From Beverwykella pulmonaria (taxonomy: Eukaryota; Ascomycota; Dothideomycetes; Pleosporales; Melanommataceae), in the NCBI GenBank assembly GCA_001599595.1, contig BCHH01000012.1:127543-191542 (forward strand): a DNA stretch of 64,000 bases, in the 5' to 3' direction. The notes below the pieces were generated by a model. It was given only the letters and a program-made list of their open reading frames with translations. It was not told the origin of the DNA and ran no database searches. Both the position numbers and the translations under genes were made by a program. Positions 11,361 to 23,032 of this stretch are shown here, piece by piece. How positions within the stretch are numbered: position 1 is the stretch's first letter; every line of letters begins with the position of its first letter.

Positions 11361-12812
11361 TCACCACCTGTCGCCTCCAAATGGCCGCCGGCCACCTCCC
11401 ACCTCGGCGCCGCCTAGATCGAAGTACTGGCCGCCTCCGCCCGGACCATCGTAGCCGCTGCCGCCGCCCATCATGATGCCTATACCACCTTTGCGGCCTT
11501 GCAGCTTCGCCTGCTCAACGAGATGACTCTTGCGGCCAAGCTCTTTGGCTGCGGAAACGGAGTTTGTGATTGAGGAAAGGAGGGCTATGAGTTGCACATC
11601 CGAGGATTCTTGTTGCGATTCGAGGGTGAAGGCTTCCGAATCTGGGGGCGCGAGGATGTTGATGCGAGAGAGCATAGCGGAGATGCTACGTAGGATGGAG
11701 TGGTCTAGTGGGAGGGGTGCGTCGGCGGAGGCAGGCGTCGTGAAAGGGAGAGAAGTATCAGAGAGGTAGGAAGGTGGGAGCGAGGCGAGATAGGCGCGAA
11801 GGAGGGCGATGCGACGTGAAAGCATGCGGATGGCATTTGCCTTTGCGGTGAGGGTAGAGAGAACTAAAGTTTTGTCAGGCTAATTTCGCAGATATGGGTG
11901 AACGAAAGGTCAAACGTACTTTCTTCGTCGTCTGCGGTCAACACCGAGGTTTCGTCAATGGTCTCCTCCTTCTGCTTTTCCTTCTGACCCAGAAGTCGAC
12001 CCTTTCCTTTCTTGCTATCTTCAGTCTTACTGGCTTCGCCCTTCGGCGGCGCTGCTGGTGCTCCATTGACCGCCGTCGCATTACCACCGCCGCGTGCCAC
12101 GAAGTCTACGCCAATCATTTCTGCTTCTCCGGTCTCCACCGTGTACGCCAGCTCCTTGAATTTCAGTGTCTTGGCTTGTGCGGCGCCATCAATATCCATG
12201 GCCTTGTCATTGGGTCCGCCTGTTGCATTCTCGAAGACGGATTCGTAGAGAGTGAGAGGCAATTTGCCAGCTGCTGTAGCATCGGAGCGGGCTTCTGAGG
12301 GGTGGAATAACAGGAGGATCGGGGATTCGGTATAGACTTCTGAGATGCGGGTGTGTATGGGGAGAATATGCGACTCTGGGCCTGAGGCGGAGCCGAGCGT
12401 GAACCAGCCGACCAGTTCGAACTGTGGTACTTTGTGGACATCCCTGACTATTACAACTATTAACCTTCGAATGTTCTTGCCTTGAATTCCCCCATAATCC
12501 CTAAAGAGGAAATCATAGAAGAAGGAGAGACTTACAGTCCTCTACACGCTTGCTGAACCACTCATCATCCAGTACAACGTCCCCGTCCACGTTTGCCTTC
12601 AATTTAGCCTGGAAAGCAACCTCCATAGTGATTTCCTGGCCATTCTGCTGCCCTAGTATAGCTCCAACTACCGGTCCTTTTTGCTCGCGTAACGTATGTC
12701 GCGTGATGCAATCCGAAATTGTGAGGAGCACTAATGGGTGCAGCTGTACGGTGGGGCTGGTGTCGGAAGCGCGGGCGGTCGAGAGAAGTGGATTTGCTGA
12801 GGCTTCCGCCAT
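11361..12812 (-). CDS. csn6: COP9 signalosome complex subunit 6 (MPN domain)
   Basis: Three exons, complement(join(11361..11863, 11920..12447, 12536..12812)), 435 aa, all joins in phase. The MPN domain starts almost at the N-terminus with VQLHPLVLLTISDCITRH (about 18-35), followed by GPVVGAILGQQNGQEI and, in exon 2, FELVGWFTLGS. The HxH and Asp ligands of the JAMM metalloprotease motif are missing. This fits CSN6, the catalytically inactive MPN partner of CSN5 in the complex that removes Nedd8 from cullins. An Ala/Lys-rich loop (about 215-265) separates the domain from a C-terminal helical region (SRRIALLRAYLASLPPSYL), the type of helix that joins the CSN helical bundle. The extreme C-terminus is Gly-rich. 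The start at 12812 precedes the conserved MPN opening closely. The family could be confused with eIF3f or Rpn8, but the overall layout fits CSN6 best. Confidence 0.88.
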
Positions 12813-14106
12813 GATTGAAGTGGTGTGACGAGTGTATGGTTTTGCGTAGTTGCGGGGGAGAGTATAGAGCGGTGATTGGGAGCTGTGGTTTGGAGATGAG
12901 GGAGAGTGTGGGGAGCGTGACAATTAGGCAGAGAGGACTTGGCGGGGAAGCTGCGATGCTTGGTCGGTGACGGCGAAACTGATATTCCGCGCACGTGCTT
13001 TTGCCATATAAAAATGGTCTCAACCTCACCCCAAATTCCCCTCATTCCATCGAGATAGAGGTGCGGGGGCGCGAAGCCCAACTCTTCCTGATCAAGTTTC
13101 TACATGCCCCGATCTAATGCTCTTTTACAACAGATCTTCGGACCACTCAGTCGATCACTCTTCCCTCACACTGTTATCACGCCGCAATTACACGATTGCC
13201 CCTTGAACTGAAATCGAATCAGGTGATAACTTCAAATTTCAGACATCTTATATTCACCAGGCCGCGGATGTGAGCATTCAGTGGTACCACTACACTCATA
13301 GTCGGCAAACCTCGCACCCCAGCCACATCTCATCAACAGACCATGCTAGACGAGAATCACTTCCCCAGCCTGGGATATGCATGTGACGTGTTAATAGACA
13401 TATTATTGCAGGACGGAAAAGGGAGCCGCCAATCGCCGTGGCCCACCTCCGACTTTACCGTAACCGACGATGTGTAGTTACGACTAGTCGAACTGTTGAT
13501 GAAGCCTGAAGACACAACAGGCATGCAGCCGTCTGTGGTGAGTTTATAGTTGCACTTTCCTTCGCTCAGAGGAGGGGTTAGACGTCTGAAGAGATACGCG
13601 TGAATGCAGAGGTAGTATGCATGATCCATCGACACATCATCACTGCATATGCTCAAGGTTCCCGAACAAGAGAACAATGTCAAAACTCATCTTTCTATTC
13701 ATGATAGCACCCGATTACTCTATTGATCCTTTCCTATCCCAGCCAATCGGCCAATATCCCAATACATCATGAATTCCTCCATTTCAGTTCCAAGTCCACA
13801 AGCCATCTGCATAAACAGCTGAACAACACGAAAGTCGGCACGATCTGGCATCTTCTATCGAAAGCCCCAGTGAAGAAAGTATACGAATTCCATCCATCCA
13901 TCTATCCATTCGATCCAGGATTATTTGAGAACAAACGTTTCCAGAGACGCCGGCCGGACCACCGTGACCCGTATCGCCAACCAACATCCATTCCCATACA
14001 TATAAATCTCATCTATCTGGACAGGAAAAAGCAGCATAGCGCTAAAGGACACCGACATTGGACTTTTGCGTGTGCAGGACAGTGCCAAAGCCGAGAACAC
14101 GTAGCC
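12813..14106. other. Promoter of CSN6 and intergenic region
   Basis: The first few hundred bases upstream of 12812 should contain the CSN6 promoter. ORFs at 13357-13683 and 13723-14238 have no motifs or splice partners; the latter partly overlaps the dehydrogenase on the other strand. Confidence 0.35.
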
Positions 14107-15497
14107 TTAAGACTCGATGACGACCTTGAGCACGAGTTTGCCGTCCTTGTCGACAGTCTTGCCGGCGGTTTCGAAGGCGTCTTTCGCGGCGCCCAACCCC
14201 TTGAACCGATGTGTAACCATGTTGTCCAGGCTAGGTAATGTGCCTGCTGAGAGGATCTTGATGCCGGTTGCGTATGTGTTTGCGTAGCGGAAGATACCTA
14301 TGATGTCGACTTCTTTCAGATGTGCGGCAGACATAGGGAGAGTTTGTATTGGGGTGCCCATGCCAACCATGATAAGTTTCCCGCCAGGCCTCGTTGACTT
14401 CACATGTATGTTAACTGTTGATCTCAAGCGTAGGATTAATCATAGGGACTTACATAGAGACCGGCTTGCATGCAGATCTCCTTGCCAGTGCAGTCGAAAG
14501 TCACATCCGCCCCTTCGAAGTCAATATCGTTCAGTGAAGCAATTTCCATAATGTCTCTAGAGACTTCTTTCGCGACTGCAAGCTTCTCGGAAGTGTCGCT
14601 TAGGTGTTTTCTAGGCGTGACAATGTAGCCCCTGTGCGCGAACCCGTTCGAGAGCGCGTAGTTCACCCGCCCATTGTCAATATCGGCGATCACAACGGTA
14701 GTAGAGCCGGACATTTTGGCCATAGCAGCGACCAACAAGCCAACGGTGCCTGCACCAAAGACGATAGTTGTGTCTCCCTGCTCTATCGAAGCCCTCCGAG
14801 TCGCGTGGATAGCGACCGAGAGAGGCTCCAAGAGGGCGGCAGACTCTAGCGTGACGTGTGACGGGATCCTAGAATAAGGTTATCAGGATGGTTGCTTTTT
14901 CGGCAGCTCTTCATGCAAGACATACTTGTGGCACCATTTTGCGGGGTGATTGATGCGTTCCTGGAGCGTTCCCTGGAAGTGAGGCACAGACTTGGCACTA
15001 CTTCGGAATCTCATGCTTGAACAAAGGTTATATCGACCTCGCTGACATGACCGACAGTCGTCACACGGTACGCCGACTTCTAAGGCAACTCGTTCTCCAA
15101 TCGCGAAGCCAGTGACAGCTTCTCCAATGGCTAGGACGACGCCGGCAGACTCGTGGCCCAGGGATAGTGGCTGCACGGCTTGGAGATCGCCATTACGGAA
15201 CTTGTTGTAGTAGGAGACATCGCTGCCGCAGACGCCAGTAGTCTTGATAGCGATCTGGAGTTCATTGGGTGCGGGATCCGAGATCGAACGAGTTTCCTAA
15301 TCGAACAGTTAGCCCCAACGGCCAAAAGATGAAATGCCCCCACGAAGGTGGGCAGTGTGGGATTTATTCAAGGGCACGGGGAAGCATACGAGCCGCAAAT
15401 CCCTTGGCCCATGCAAGACGGACGCTTGTATTGTGGTAGCTTTAGAATAGTGCCTTGCTTGGATTGGAAAGATATCCGCCAACGCTGAAGGAGCCAT
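14107..15497 (-). CDS. Zinc-dependent sorbitol/xylitol-type dehydrogenase
   Basis: Four exons, complement(join(14107..14397, 14454..14868, 14926..15296, 15390..15497)), 394 aa. This is a medium-chain dehydrogenase/reductase of the sorbitol dehydrogenase branch, expected to oxidise a polyol (sorbitol, xylitol or similar) to the ketose with NAD+. Visible motifs are VCGSD with the catalytic zinc Cys near residue 60, LGHESAG with the GHE signature, and CDDCRSCQRGRYNLC, which supplies the four structural-zinc cysteines. The nucleotide-binding GAGTVG lies in exon 3, followed by an acidic strand end (VIADID), which favours NAD+. The C-terminal half has the family's KEVDIIGIFRYANTY segment. The length is close to, slightly longer than, typical fungal members because of an N-terminal extension. 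Substrate cannot be fixed from sequence. Confidence 0.9.
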
Positions 15498-16600
15498 TAC
15501 GAAAAGATATTGAAGGGGTAGAGGTTCAGAAGGGATTGAACAAGGAGGGAAGGAAGATAGCTAGTGAGCACCCCACGGCGGCGTGGAGGCTGATATACAT
15601 GTTGGGAATCACCTACGATCTAACGCTTGTCTGGCCCTGCTCTTTTCTTCGTGCATGGGCGAGATAGTGAATGGCACAAAAGTTTTCGAAGCAACCACGT
15701 CATTTGCTGGGCGGATCAATTGGCGTGGTACATGGATAGGGATGCGCAGGACCGCTCGGGAATGGGTGGCTTCGCGTAGTCTTTTCTTCATGCCGTTATG
15801 CCAAAATTAAATGAGGCTAGATCTCCCTGTGGATACCGGCAGGGGGACTTGTACCATAACTGCAGCGTGGCTAAGAACTTGGAGCATCTCTGCAGCATGG
15901 CTCAGGGCTTCGACGCACTTTCTACCGGATGAGCAGATTGGAAGTTCCGGTACATGGAACAACATTAGCTGCAGGCGCCAGCTCAAGATTGAGATAGAGT
16001 AATAACATGTTGTCTGAAGGCCTCGATTTGTGTACCCGGGCTGTCTATCAACGAGGAGAACAGCACGGTGCTGTGAAACAGCGATAAGGCAGTATGCCGC
16101 CGTAGAACCCGCGCCGAAAGCTGCGTTAGAATGCTGCAGTTTACCGGTAGTGGTGCTGCAGAGTCAGAGCGTAGGGAAGCAAGTGGGCCGATTATTCCTG
16201 GGCGAGAAACAGACGTTCAGGCTGATATGCGGGCAGGCCGTCCTCAAGATTCAGGTGCTCACAGCACGCCTTCGCGGTGATACCTGGCTACCTCTAGACT
16301 ACCACAGTTAGCAGATCCAGCGCACCACTTTCGGCACCGTTGTTCAGGGAAAATGGTAGCAGAGCAGGTCGAGACCCCATGCGAGTGGCTTAACTATCTC
16401 AGCAATTATGGAGAAGGGCCCCGGAATGGCGTGCGCGTGGGCCCGGACTGCAATATACTCAGATATACCATACGCAGGGGCGAATCAACGGCGGTTCGCC
16501 TCCAGGGAAAGTGGCATTTTCCGGTAGAGGACTGCGACGGATTCGTCGTATGGTACCTTAGCGGAGGCCTGCTGAGGCCGGGGCGGCCGTTGCGGTTGGT

Positions 16601-16626
16601 CCATGCATCGCGGCCATGCATCGCGG
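16601..16626. repeat. Perfect 13-bp tandem duplication
   Basis: The unit CCATGCATCGCGG occurs twice head to tail with no spacer. Confidence 0.85.
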
Positions 16627-17637
16627 CACTAGTACCGAGGGGCGGTTTGACGAAATCTCGAATGGCAGTCCCGACGCGCTGGGACGACAACCGCAAGTGG
16701 TGCAAGGCATGCTTATCGGGGCAGTAGCAGCGACAACAAACAGCAGATGCAGACGCTCATCGAACAGCGGGCAAACAGCAGCGCGTGCAGTGCGGCGGCC
16801 GAGGCTGCGCGGTGCTGTCCTGTGCTAGCACGTGTGAATGTGCTCGTGGAGGGGTCGAGTTAGCAGGGCATCTGCCGTACTGAAATGTACGGAGCCCGCA
16901 ATCGCCTCTTCTCTGTGTCGAGAGACCACCGCCCGCGGTGCTGCAGAGGCACCCCAGAGCTGCCCAGCGCGGCAGGGACGAGGGCAGCGCGGACGACGCA
17001 TCGGGGAGACTGGCGTTGATCGTGAGCGGTGGACGACATTGCGGGCGCTGGCGTGCGTGTTGCGAGTAAGTTGCAGGCAAGGAAGGCGGCGGCCACCTGG
17101 TTGCTAAGCTGTACCACGCCCCGTCTTTCCAATACATTCTGTTAGGCTGGGGCCCATATCCGATTGCCCGAGGCGCGGGTAGTGCTCAACGGGATTGGTG
17201 TGAGTGGTTTGGATGGTTTGATGGTGATGCGATGTGGAAACATGCGGGCCGGCGAGCGCTGTGCGTGGTTCCGAGCACGCCCAGAGTGAATGGAATTGAC
17301 GATGCTGCCAGCCACTCACACCTCGCAGCAGCCCCGGCCACGAAATGCAATCGAATAACGCCAGGCCGGACCAACTGATAAGGCACGTTTTCTGAGATTT
17401 ATATTGCGGGCACGTACACGCCCAGATCAGCGCTACAGCACACAACTGTGTACAGGCACCGGACAGGGTTCCTCCTGGACACGACAAAGACCCCTCCTAT
17501 GCACACCCGACTGCTTTAAGTAGGCGGTGAAGGTCTCGCTTCCTGTACGCGTCCTCAAAACATGCAGCCGTTCCGCCCTTTTGAGTTTCAGTCTGGAATA
17601 AAACTTGGGGCATCTCGCTCAGCGGTGAGAGCCAGCT

Positions 17638-17660
17638 CCCCCCCCCCCCCCCCTCCCCCC
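17638..17660. repeat. C-rich homopolymer tract
   Basis: A run of 16 C, one T and six more C. Low-complexity; length may be unreliable in assembly. Confidence 0.85.
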
Positions 17661-18410
17661 AACCAGGCCCGGTCGGTCTCGCGAGTCGACTGTCGCCGGT
17701 CAGGTACCCTTTCCACTTGTTCCCCCTTCCATCCCATACGAGCAGCGCCGGAGACGAGGTTCCGCACCCATCGTGATAATAAAACCGCCATGTTAAGCCT
17801 GCTTTCATCCACCAACCAGCCACAGGCCCCGCATCTACCTTCTCACTGGCTGTCCAAGTTCCCAGATCAACAACCTCCTGCATGCTCCAGCGCATGCTCT
17901 CCGATGCACCCTAAAAGCCACCCAAGCCCTGAGCGACAATATTGAAGGAAGATACATACCTGGCATCAACTTCATCCAAACGACTGCGAGTAACTTACTG
18001 AGTGCGGTGCTCCGAGAGCAACAATTTCCAACTCGCCACGCATGATTACTTCGTCCTGCATGCGCCCTGGTCCTCTTGGTGCATCGGGGGTACCAAGTCC
18101 ATATCTTGCCAAATCATGACTGCGCGTTGATTTTGGCCTCAGAGTGGAGGTGTGAAGTGGAGTTTGGATTTCTCCGCCTGCACCTCGAATTCACGGGGCT
18201 TATGCACTGCGAGCAGCCGGACGGCAAGCTCATTCAAGGATCCGTCAGTGGCGCCTCTGAATGCTGTCTCGATCCCGATATCGCACGTTTGAACCGTACC
18301 TTTATTATCTATGAAGCCCCACAGGCAACCGGATAGAAAGCTTCACCGCTACACTTTTGACAGGACCCACCCCGCGACGGGAACAAACGTCTACGGCTAT
18401 TAGAAAAAGC

Positions 18411-20126
18411 TTACAAAGAGCTCTTCCTTGCGCCAAAACCTTGATCTACAAGCCACTTCTTGATGATGGCGTTGACCTCGTCAGGCTTCTGCGTCAAAGC
18501 CCAGTGCGTCGCCGGCACCTCTCCTCTGGTCAGGTTGGGTAAAAAGGCTTCCATGCTCTTCGACATTTCTGGCTTCAGAACCGAGTCATACGTGGCCTGC
18601 ACGAACAATGTAGGGATTGAGATCTTCTTCTTGTCCAGCAAACTGTTAAAATCAGATGGTTGACTCTTTAGTGGAGCATGTTCATCAACTCACGCGAGAT
18701 CTTCCTCCCAGTTCGCCTTCCTTGTTCGATACCAATTCACTAAATTCCGTCAGTCACGTCATTCAATATGCGGAGATAAAGGTAACATCTCTACTTACAA
18801 GTGCTATGTATCCCGTGACGGGAGTATTCTTTGACATAGTAATCGAGCACCTATATCCATAAGTAAATGAAGGCCCAGGACGAAAATCCGATAATGAGAA
18901 TCGAGACTTTACCTTCCCATTCAAGAGCCTGCTATCCGCAATTTTGGGAAGATTGACCACAAGTACACCTTCATTCGGATCAAAGCACGTTTCTCCATTA
19001 GGTCCTCTGGCCCCGAACATTCCCTTCAGAAACTGTCGGATCGACTGTTCATCATTGACGGACTTCTCCACTTCGCCAGAAGCTAGATGAATTTGATAAG
19101 CGAATTGGGGCAAACTACCCTTGACGAGATCCTCAAGAGAGAGGTAGTCCTTGTGAGGTGGGGTATACGGCGTGCAGACAGAGAAGACATGTGAAACCAA
19201 TTCAGGATACCTATATCACACGATGTCAGTCTTCACCTCTCTGAGGTTGTCTCGTGTCGTCATGAGACATACCATTGAGCACATCGCCACACAACGAAGC
19301 CTCCCCTTTTTGATGAATTGTCAGCAGATGGTCGTATATCTATAGCAGCGTCATAGTAAGATCTGCCTACCAATCATGACCGCCGAGGATTAACCTCTCC
19401 ACACCCAGGATTTTAGCGAGCTCCGCAATGTCGTCTGAAGCTCTCTTGATTCCATAAAGATTGATCGGATTTGGGGGCACCTTTGGCGCATCCTAAACTC
19501 GCAACTTAGCGTGTATGTCCCACTCATGAATTGTGGAAACGATTGCCATGATCTTCTTGTAACTATGAGTGCTAGAAGCCGCAACCGATACAGTGATATC
19601 ATAAAGCATAAAGACATAGACGGATGAACAAATGAAAGGATTCCACACTCACTGTACCTCCAAAGCCCATTAGATCGGGAGCCACTACCCTAAAGCCAAG
19701 ATCCAGCAGCATCGGGATTTGATACCGCCAGCCTAGCGATAAATCCGGCCAACCGTGTATCTGCGCGAGCCGTCAACCATGATGCTCCATCGCTGCGCGT
19801 TACATCCCGGACACGGCATGGCACATCAAGCCCAACATGTTTTATCCACCGGTTGATTGTACATGTGTACCACGCCCCGTCGTCGGCTCGAATTCGGATA
19901 TGCATGCGAGGCAATCGCCGATACATGCCGTGCGTACGATAGAGAATCGTACGATGAGATGGAGAACTTAAGCAGGTGCGGAGATACTACTCACCAAGAA
20001 CACGGTATCTCTGAACTTACCGCTTGGTGGCAAGCCAAATAGGTAATGGTATGTATTCCCATTGAGTACCGCCGTCTTATGCTCGATCCGGGAATCGCCC
20101 TCGGGAGCGATTGGCTGAAGCGACAT
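18411..20126 (-). CDS. Epoxide hydrolase-type alpha/beta hydrolase
   Basis: Eight exons, complement(join(18411..18642, 18694..18739, 18799..18850, 18913..19210, 19273..19305, 19371..19492, 19653..19760, 19995..20126)), 340 aa, all in phase. The oxyanion motif HGWPD is at residues 46-50. The nucleophile elbow GGHDWGG puts the catalytic Asp at 120. Asp283 (QATYDSVLKPE) and His310 (PATHWAL) complete the triad. Asp rather than Ser as nucleophile points to soluble epoxide hydrolases (or haloacid-type relatives), which add water to epoxides through an ester intermediate. The lid region between has the expected Tyr-containing segments. There is no signal peptide, so it is probably cytosolic. Intron 1 is 234 nt, far longer than others in the window, and exon 5 (counted from the start codon side, exon 4) is only 33 nt. 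Role: detoxification or lipid epoxide metabolism, by family. Confidence 0.87.
19933..19953. repeat. Inverted repeat inside intron 1 of the epoxide hydrolase
   Basis: Arms CGTACGAT (19933-19940) and ATCGTACG (19946-19953) flank a 5-nt spacer, forming a perfect 8-bp stem in DNA or RNA. It sits within the unusually long 234-nt intron. Function is unknown. Confidence 0.7.
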
Positions 20127-21266
20127 GACGCAAGACGGATTTACTGTAGTGCTGTGTCTTATCGCTCTTCAGGTACGTAGTTTAGCAAAAATAGCAGGGG
20201 AGGCGAATGAAGGGGGCTGGTAAATTGACCAAGATTTGAGAAGCTGAGGATATAGTGCTATGGAGAGAGTGAGGCGGTCAAATGCCGGGTCGATCTGATC
20301 CGAGCAGAAGTTTGTGAAATGAGGGAGTGGTTGATCTGGCGCGAAGTCGTGAGTTGCAATAGTTCTGTCAAGGTCTACGTGCCTTCTTCTGTCCGGCCCA
20401 TCCGACCCACATGCCTGAGCCGAGGTGCAGTTGACTAGCGAGACACGAGGAGCAGTTGTGTCACCACCACCACCACCACCAACACCGAGCATCTCGAGAG
20501 TCGCAAAACTCGATTGGACTCGCATTTGCGCGCGGGTCCCACTTCCCCCTACACCTCATCTCAAATCTCTCATCTCTGCTAAATACCACGATGCCGCGAC
20601 ATGTAAAGGACATGCCGCGCACACTATCCGCGTTCAACAAACCGAGCGTTCTGGCAATATGTATCCCACTCGCCGTGGGGGGAACGGGGAGCTCTCTTCA
20701 AGCCTTCCGCCGTATCGGAAGCGCATGTGCTTAGCTGGTACGCTGATATATACATCTATTCATCAGGAATGCTGGTCTCGTTGTCGGTCACCGTGTGCTA
20801 TTTGCCGGCGTACATGCATGCAAAACGGTATTAAAGCCTTTGCACATTATCCATGTGCGTTCCGGGAGCCCACCCAGCGTCTCGGAAATACTTTCGTCTG
20901 CCATGTTATTGCAGGCCGGGCAATAGCAGGCCGAATCTGGTGGGTGCTGCGTTCGTTCGTTCGAGAAGCATGATGCAGAAGTCCTGATCTCTAGAAAATA
21001 AGAATCCTGAAATGAAAGCACTGGAAACAGCCACGGTGGGATGAAGCTGTTGCACACCAGTGATGCTACTCTGTTATACTCTCCCTATCCTAATTCGATG
21101 TGTGCCTACAACAACCTACATGAAGTCCAATTACGCAAAAGTAGAACTTGATGGTACGGGTCCAATGATGTCACGCCCATTAAGCTAGCACACCCATCAA
21201 GCTAGCACAGCCATCCTAACAGCCCGAAAACCCAGAATACACACATTATGCGGAGTAGGAACTGCA
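20127..21266. other. Intergenic region with a CAC repeat
   Basis: No supported gene. Contains the promoter side of the epoxide hydrolase gene and a (CAC)6 microsatellite at about 20462-20480. Confidence 0.4.
20462..20480. repeat. (CAC)n microsatellite
   Basis: Six CAC units in a row followed by an imperfect unit. Simple repeat. Confidence 0.85.
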
Positions 21267-22331
21267 CTAGTAGATCACAGTGTCTTCGGCGGCTTCAAGG
21301 ACCTCTTCTCCGTTCTCATCCATCAGGTCTTTACTGGCTTCGTCAGCTGTAGGGTTATGACTCGCGATAATGGTGTCTCGTGTATTCTCAGCTGTGCGTT
21401 CCCCGCTCACCGCCTCGTTCGTGATATCCTCCGCATGATCTCCCCTCAGTTCCGGGTCCTTGGGAGCAGGAGCACTATCATCAGTACCTCCATTGGCTGT
21501 AGGCAGCTGGGGCGTGTCTACGTTAGATTCCTTACCACTTCCAGCACGGCCTACATCATATTCGGGCCGCTCCCGCTCAGCGTCTTCGTGTAGAGCTTCG
21601 TACTCGTCCAGTTCTCGTCGAATCAGCTCGTGGGCTTCAGCGATTTGATCTTGGATGCGGTCGTCTTCCTCTGGGCTGGTCGACCATGGTTTGTAGTACT
21701 GCAGACAGCGTCAGCGCTATCGCTCAACTTCACACCGTACATCCAGCCACCATATGCAGCGTGACACTACTTACCAGTCGCGGCTCTGATTTTGTCTGGA
21801 GGAACTGGGCCATGCTGAGAAGATTTTCGTGTCGAATCCGCATCTGTACTCTTTGTTAGCTCCAGCGTCGCAAGGCCACAGGGTCCCAAGGGAACATACC
21901 GAGTCCTTTTCGAATCGCATCTGCTCTTTCTGGCGCTGAGCTCTGCGCCGAGCCACACGCTCCAGCTTCCTCTGTTCGCTTTCCTCCTCCTCGAGCTTTC
22001 GCTGAGCCTGTTGTCGTTTTTCGATTTCGGACCGGCGCTTCTGTGCTGCGGTAGCAGAGTTCTGTGAGAGAGCACCTAAGGCGGCGCCAAAAAGTCGCCG
22101 CTCACGCCCTCGCTCCTTACGTGGGAGTACAGCCGCAGGCGGTTTCGCGGCTATGGGGTTGCGGTGGTCCGCATTCGCGTCGATACTATTCAGTCGCTGG
22201 CGTTTTGCATCTTGTTCAAATACTAATGACTGCCGCCTCTTGTGAGCGTTGGGTGATGAGGCTGAGGACGGATGGACCTCTGGTTCCTGTGGCTCTGGGA
22301 GCATCACAGCAGACGCAATTGGGCCGGCCAT
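21267..22331 (-). CDS. Pinin/SDK/MemA-domain protein (splicing-associated)
   Basis: Three exons, complement(join(21267..21698, 21775..21843, 21900..22331)), 310 aa, phase 0 throughout. After a disordered, basic N-terminus (HKRRQSLVFEQDAKRQRLNS), the RRLFGAALGALSQ segment near residue 80 opens the pinin/SDK/MemA domain. It continues as a long charged coiled coil rich in Gln, Glu, Arg and Lys (about 95-165). It ends in KSEPRLYYKPWSTSPEEDDR, the conserved end of the fold. The C-terminal third is acidic and disordered. Pinin relatives are nuclear proteins of the exon-junction and spliceosome periphery (family knowledge). It is transcribed away from the PHF5A-like gene from a shared 324-bp intergenic region. 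Confidence 0.85.
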
Positions 22332-22655
22332 GACGATGAAATGAATCTAAGGCGTTTCTTCGGATGAGCCGGGGGAGATATAGTTGACAGGGCGGCGTGA
22401 TGCGTGAAATGGCGCGTCACTGTTCCTGGTAGGAAGCTCTCGAAGCTCGGCTAAGCTTCCGCCGCTAGCGCCTCCGAGTATTTGCCGGTGGACCTAATGA
22501 CTAACCCTCCATCCTTCAACTTCGACCACACCTTTCCTAGAGACAATCTTTCCTTCGCCACATCACATCGCTTGTCACGGCTACGGTAGCTTCTGTCACT
22601 CATCCTCTCCCGAGCACTCTTAGAAGTTCATCTATAACCAAGCTTCCACTCCATC
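22332..22655. promoter_or_regulatory. Shared promoter of two splicing-factor genes
   Basis: This 324-bp interval separates two divergent start codons (pinin-like on minus, PHF5A/Rds3-like on plus). It must hold both promoters. No TATA box is obvious; I did not identify specific factor sites. Confidence 0.6.
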
Positions 22656-23032
22656 ATGTCTCGCCATCATCCGTAAGCTCTTCCCTATGCGCTCCGACTT
22701 GGATCTAGCTAACATCTCTCAGCGACCTTGTCATGTGCCGCAAGCAATCCGGAATCTCCATCGGTCGTCTCTGCGACAAATGCGATGGCAAGTGTCCGGT
22801 CTGCGATTCCTACGTGCGCCCGACCACCCTCGCCCGCATATGCGATGAATGCTCCTTTGGCAACTACCAGAACAAGTGCGTGGTCTGCGGTGGCGAGGGC
22901 ATTTCCGATGCCTTCTACTGTTTTGAGTGCACGCGGCTGGAGAAGGACCGCGATGGGTGTCCAAAGATTATAAATCTAGGGTCTTCGAGGACGGACTTGT
23001 TCTACCAGAAAAAGAATTTTCGGAATCACTAG
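22656..23032 (+). CDS. RDS3: PHF5A/Rds3-like splicing factor
   Basis: Two exons, join(22656..22672, 22723..23032), 108 aa. The short first exon codes MSRHHP and joins in phase to [20 protein letters not shown]. The whole protein is built of CxxC pairs (CDKC, CPVC, CDEC, CVVC, CFEC) that bind zinc. This is the hallmark of PHF5A (yeast Rds3), a core subunit of the SF3b complex in the U2 snRNP that helps hold the branch-site helix. Length matches the family (about 107-110 aa). The C-terminal [11 protein letters not shown] is also family-typical. Very confident. Confidence 0.97.

Larger units (their letters stand above)
15498..18410. other. Gene-poor 2.9-kb stretch with simple repeats
   Basis: Many short overlapping ORFs on both strands, none with motifs or consistent splicing. 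It includes a perfect 13-bp tandem duplication at 16601-16626 and a C-rich tract at 17638-17660. The first few hundred bases should be the dehydrogenase promoter. I see no tRNA or mobile element that I could defend. Confidence 0.4.

Noticed and set aside
16353..17137. Several 90-130-codon ORFs on both strands
   Set aside because: Overlapping in all frames in GC-rich DNA, no motifs and no splice logic.
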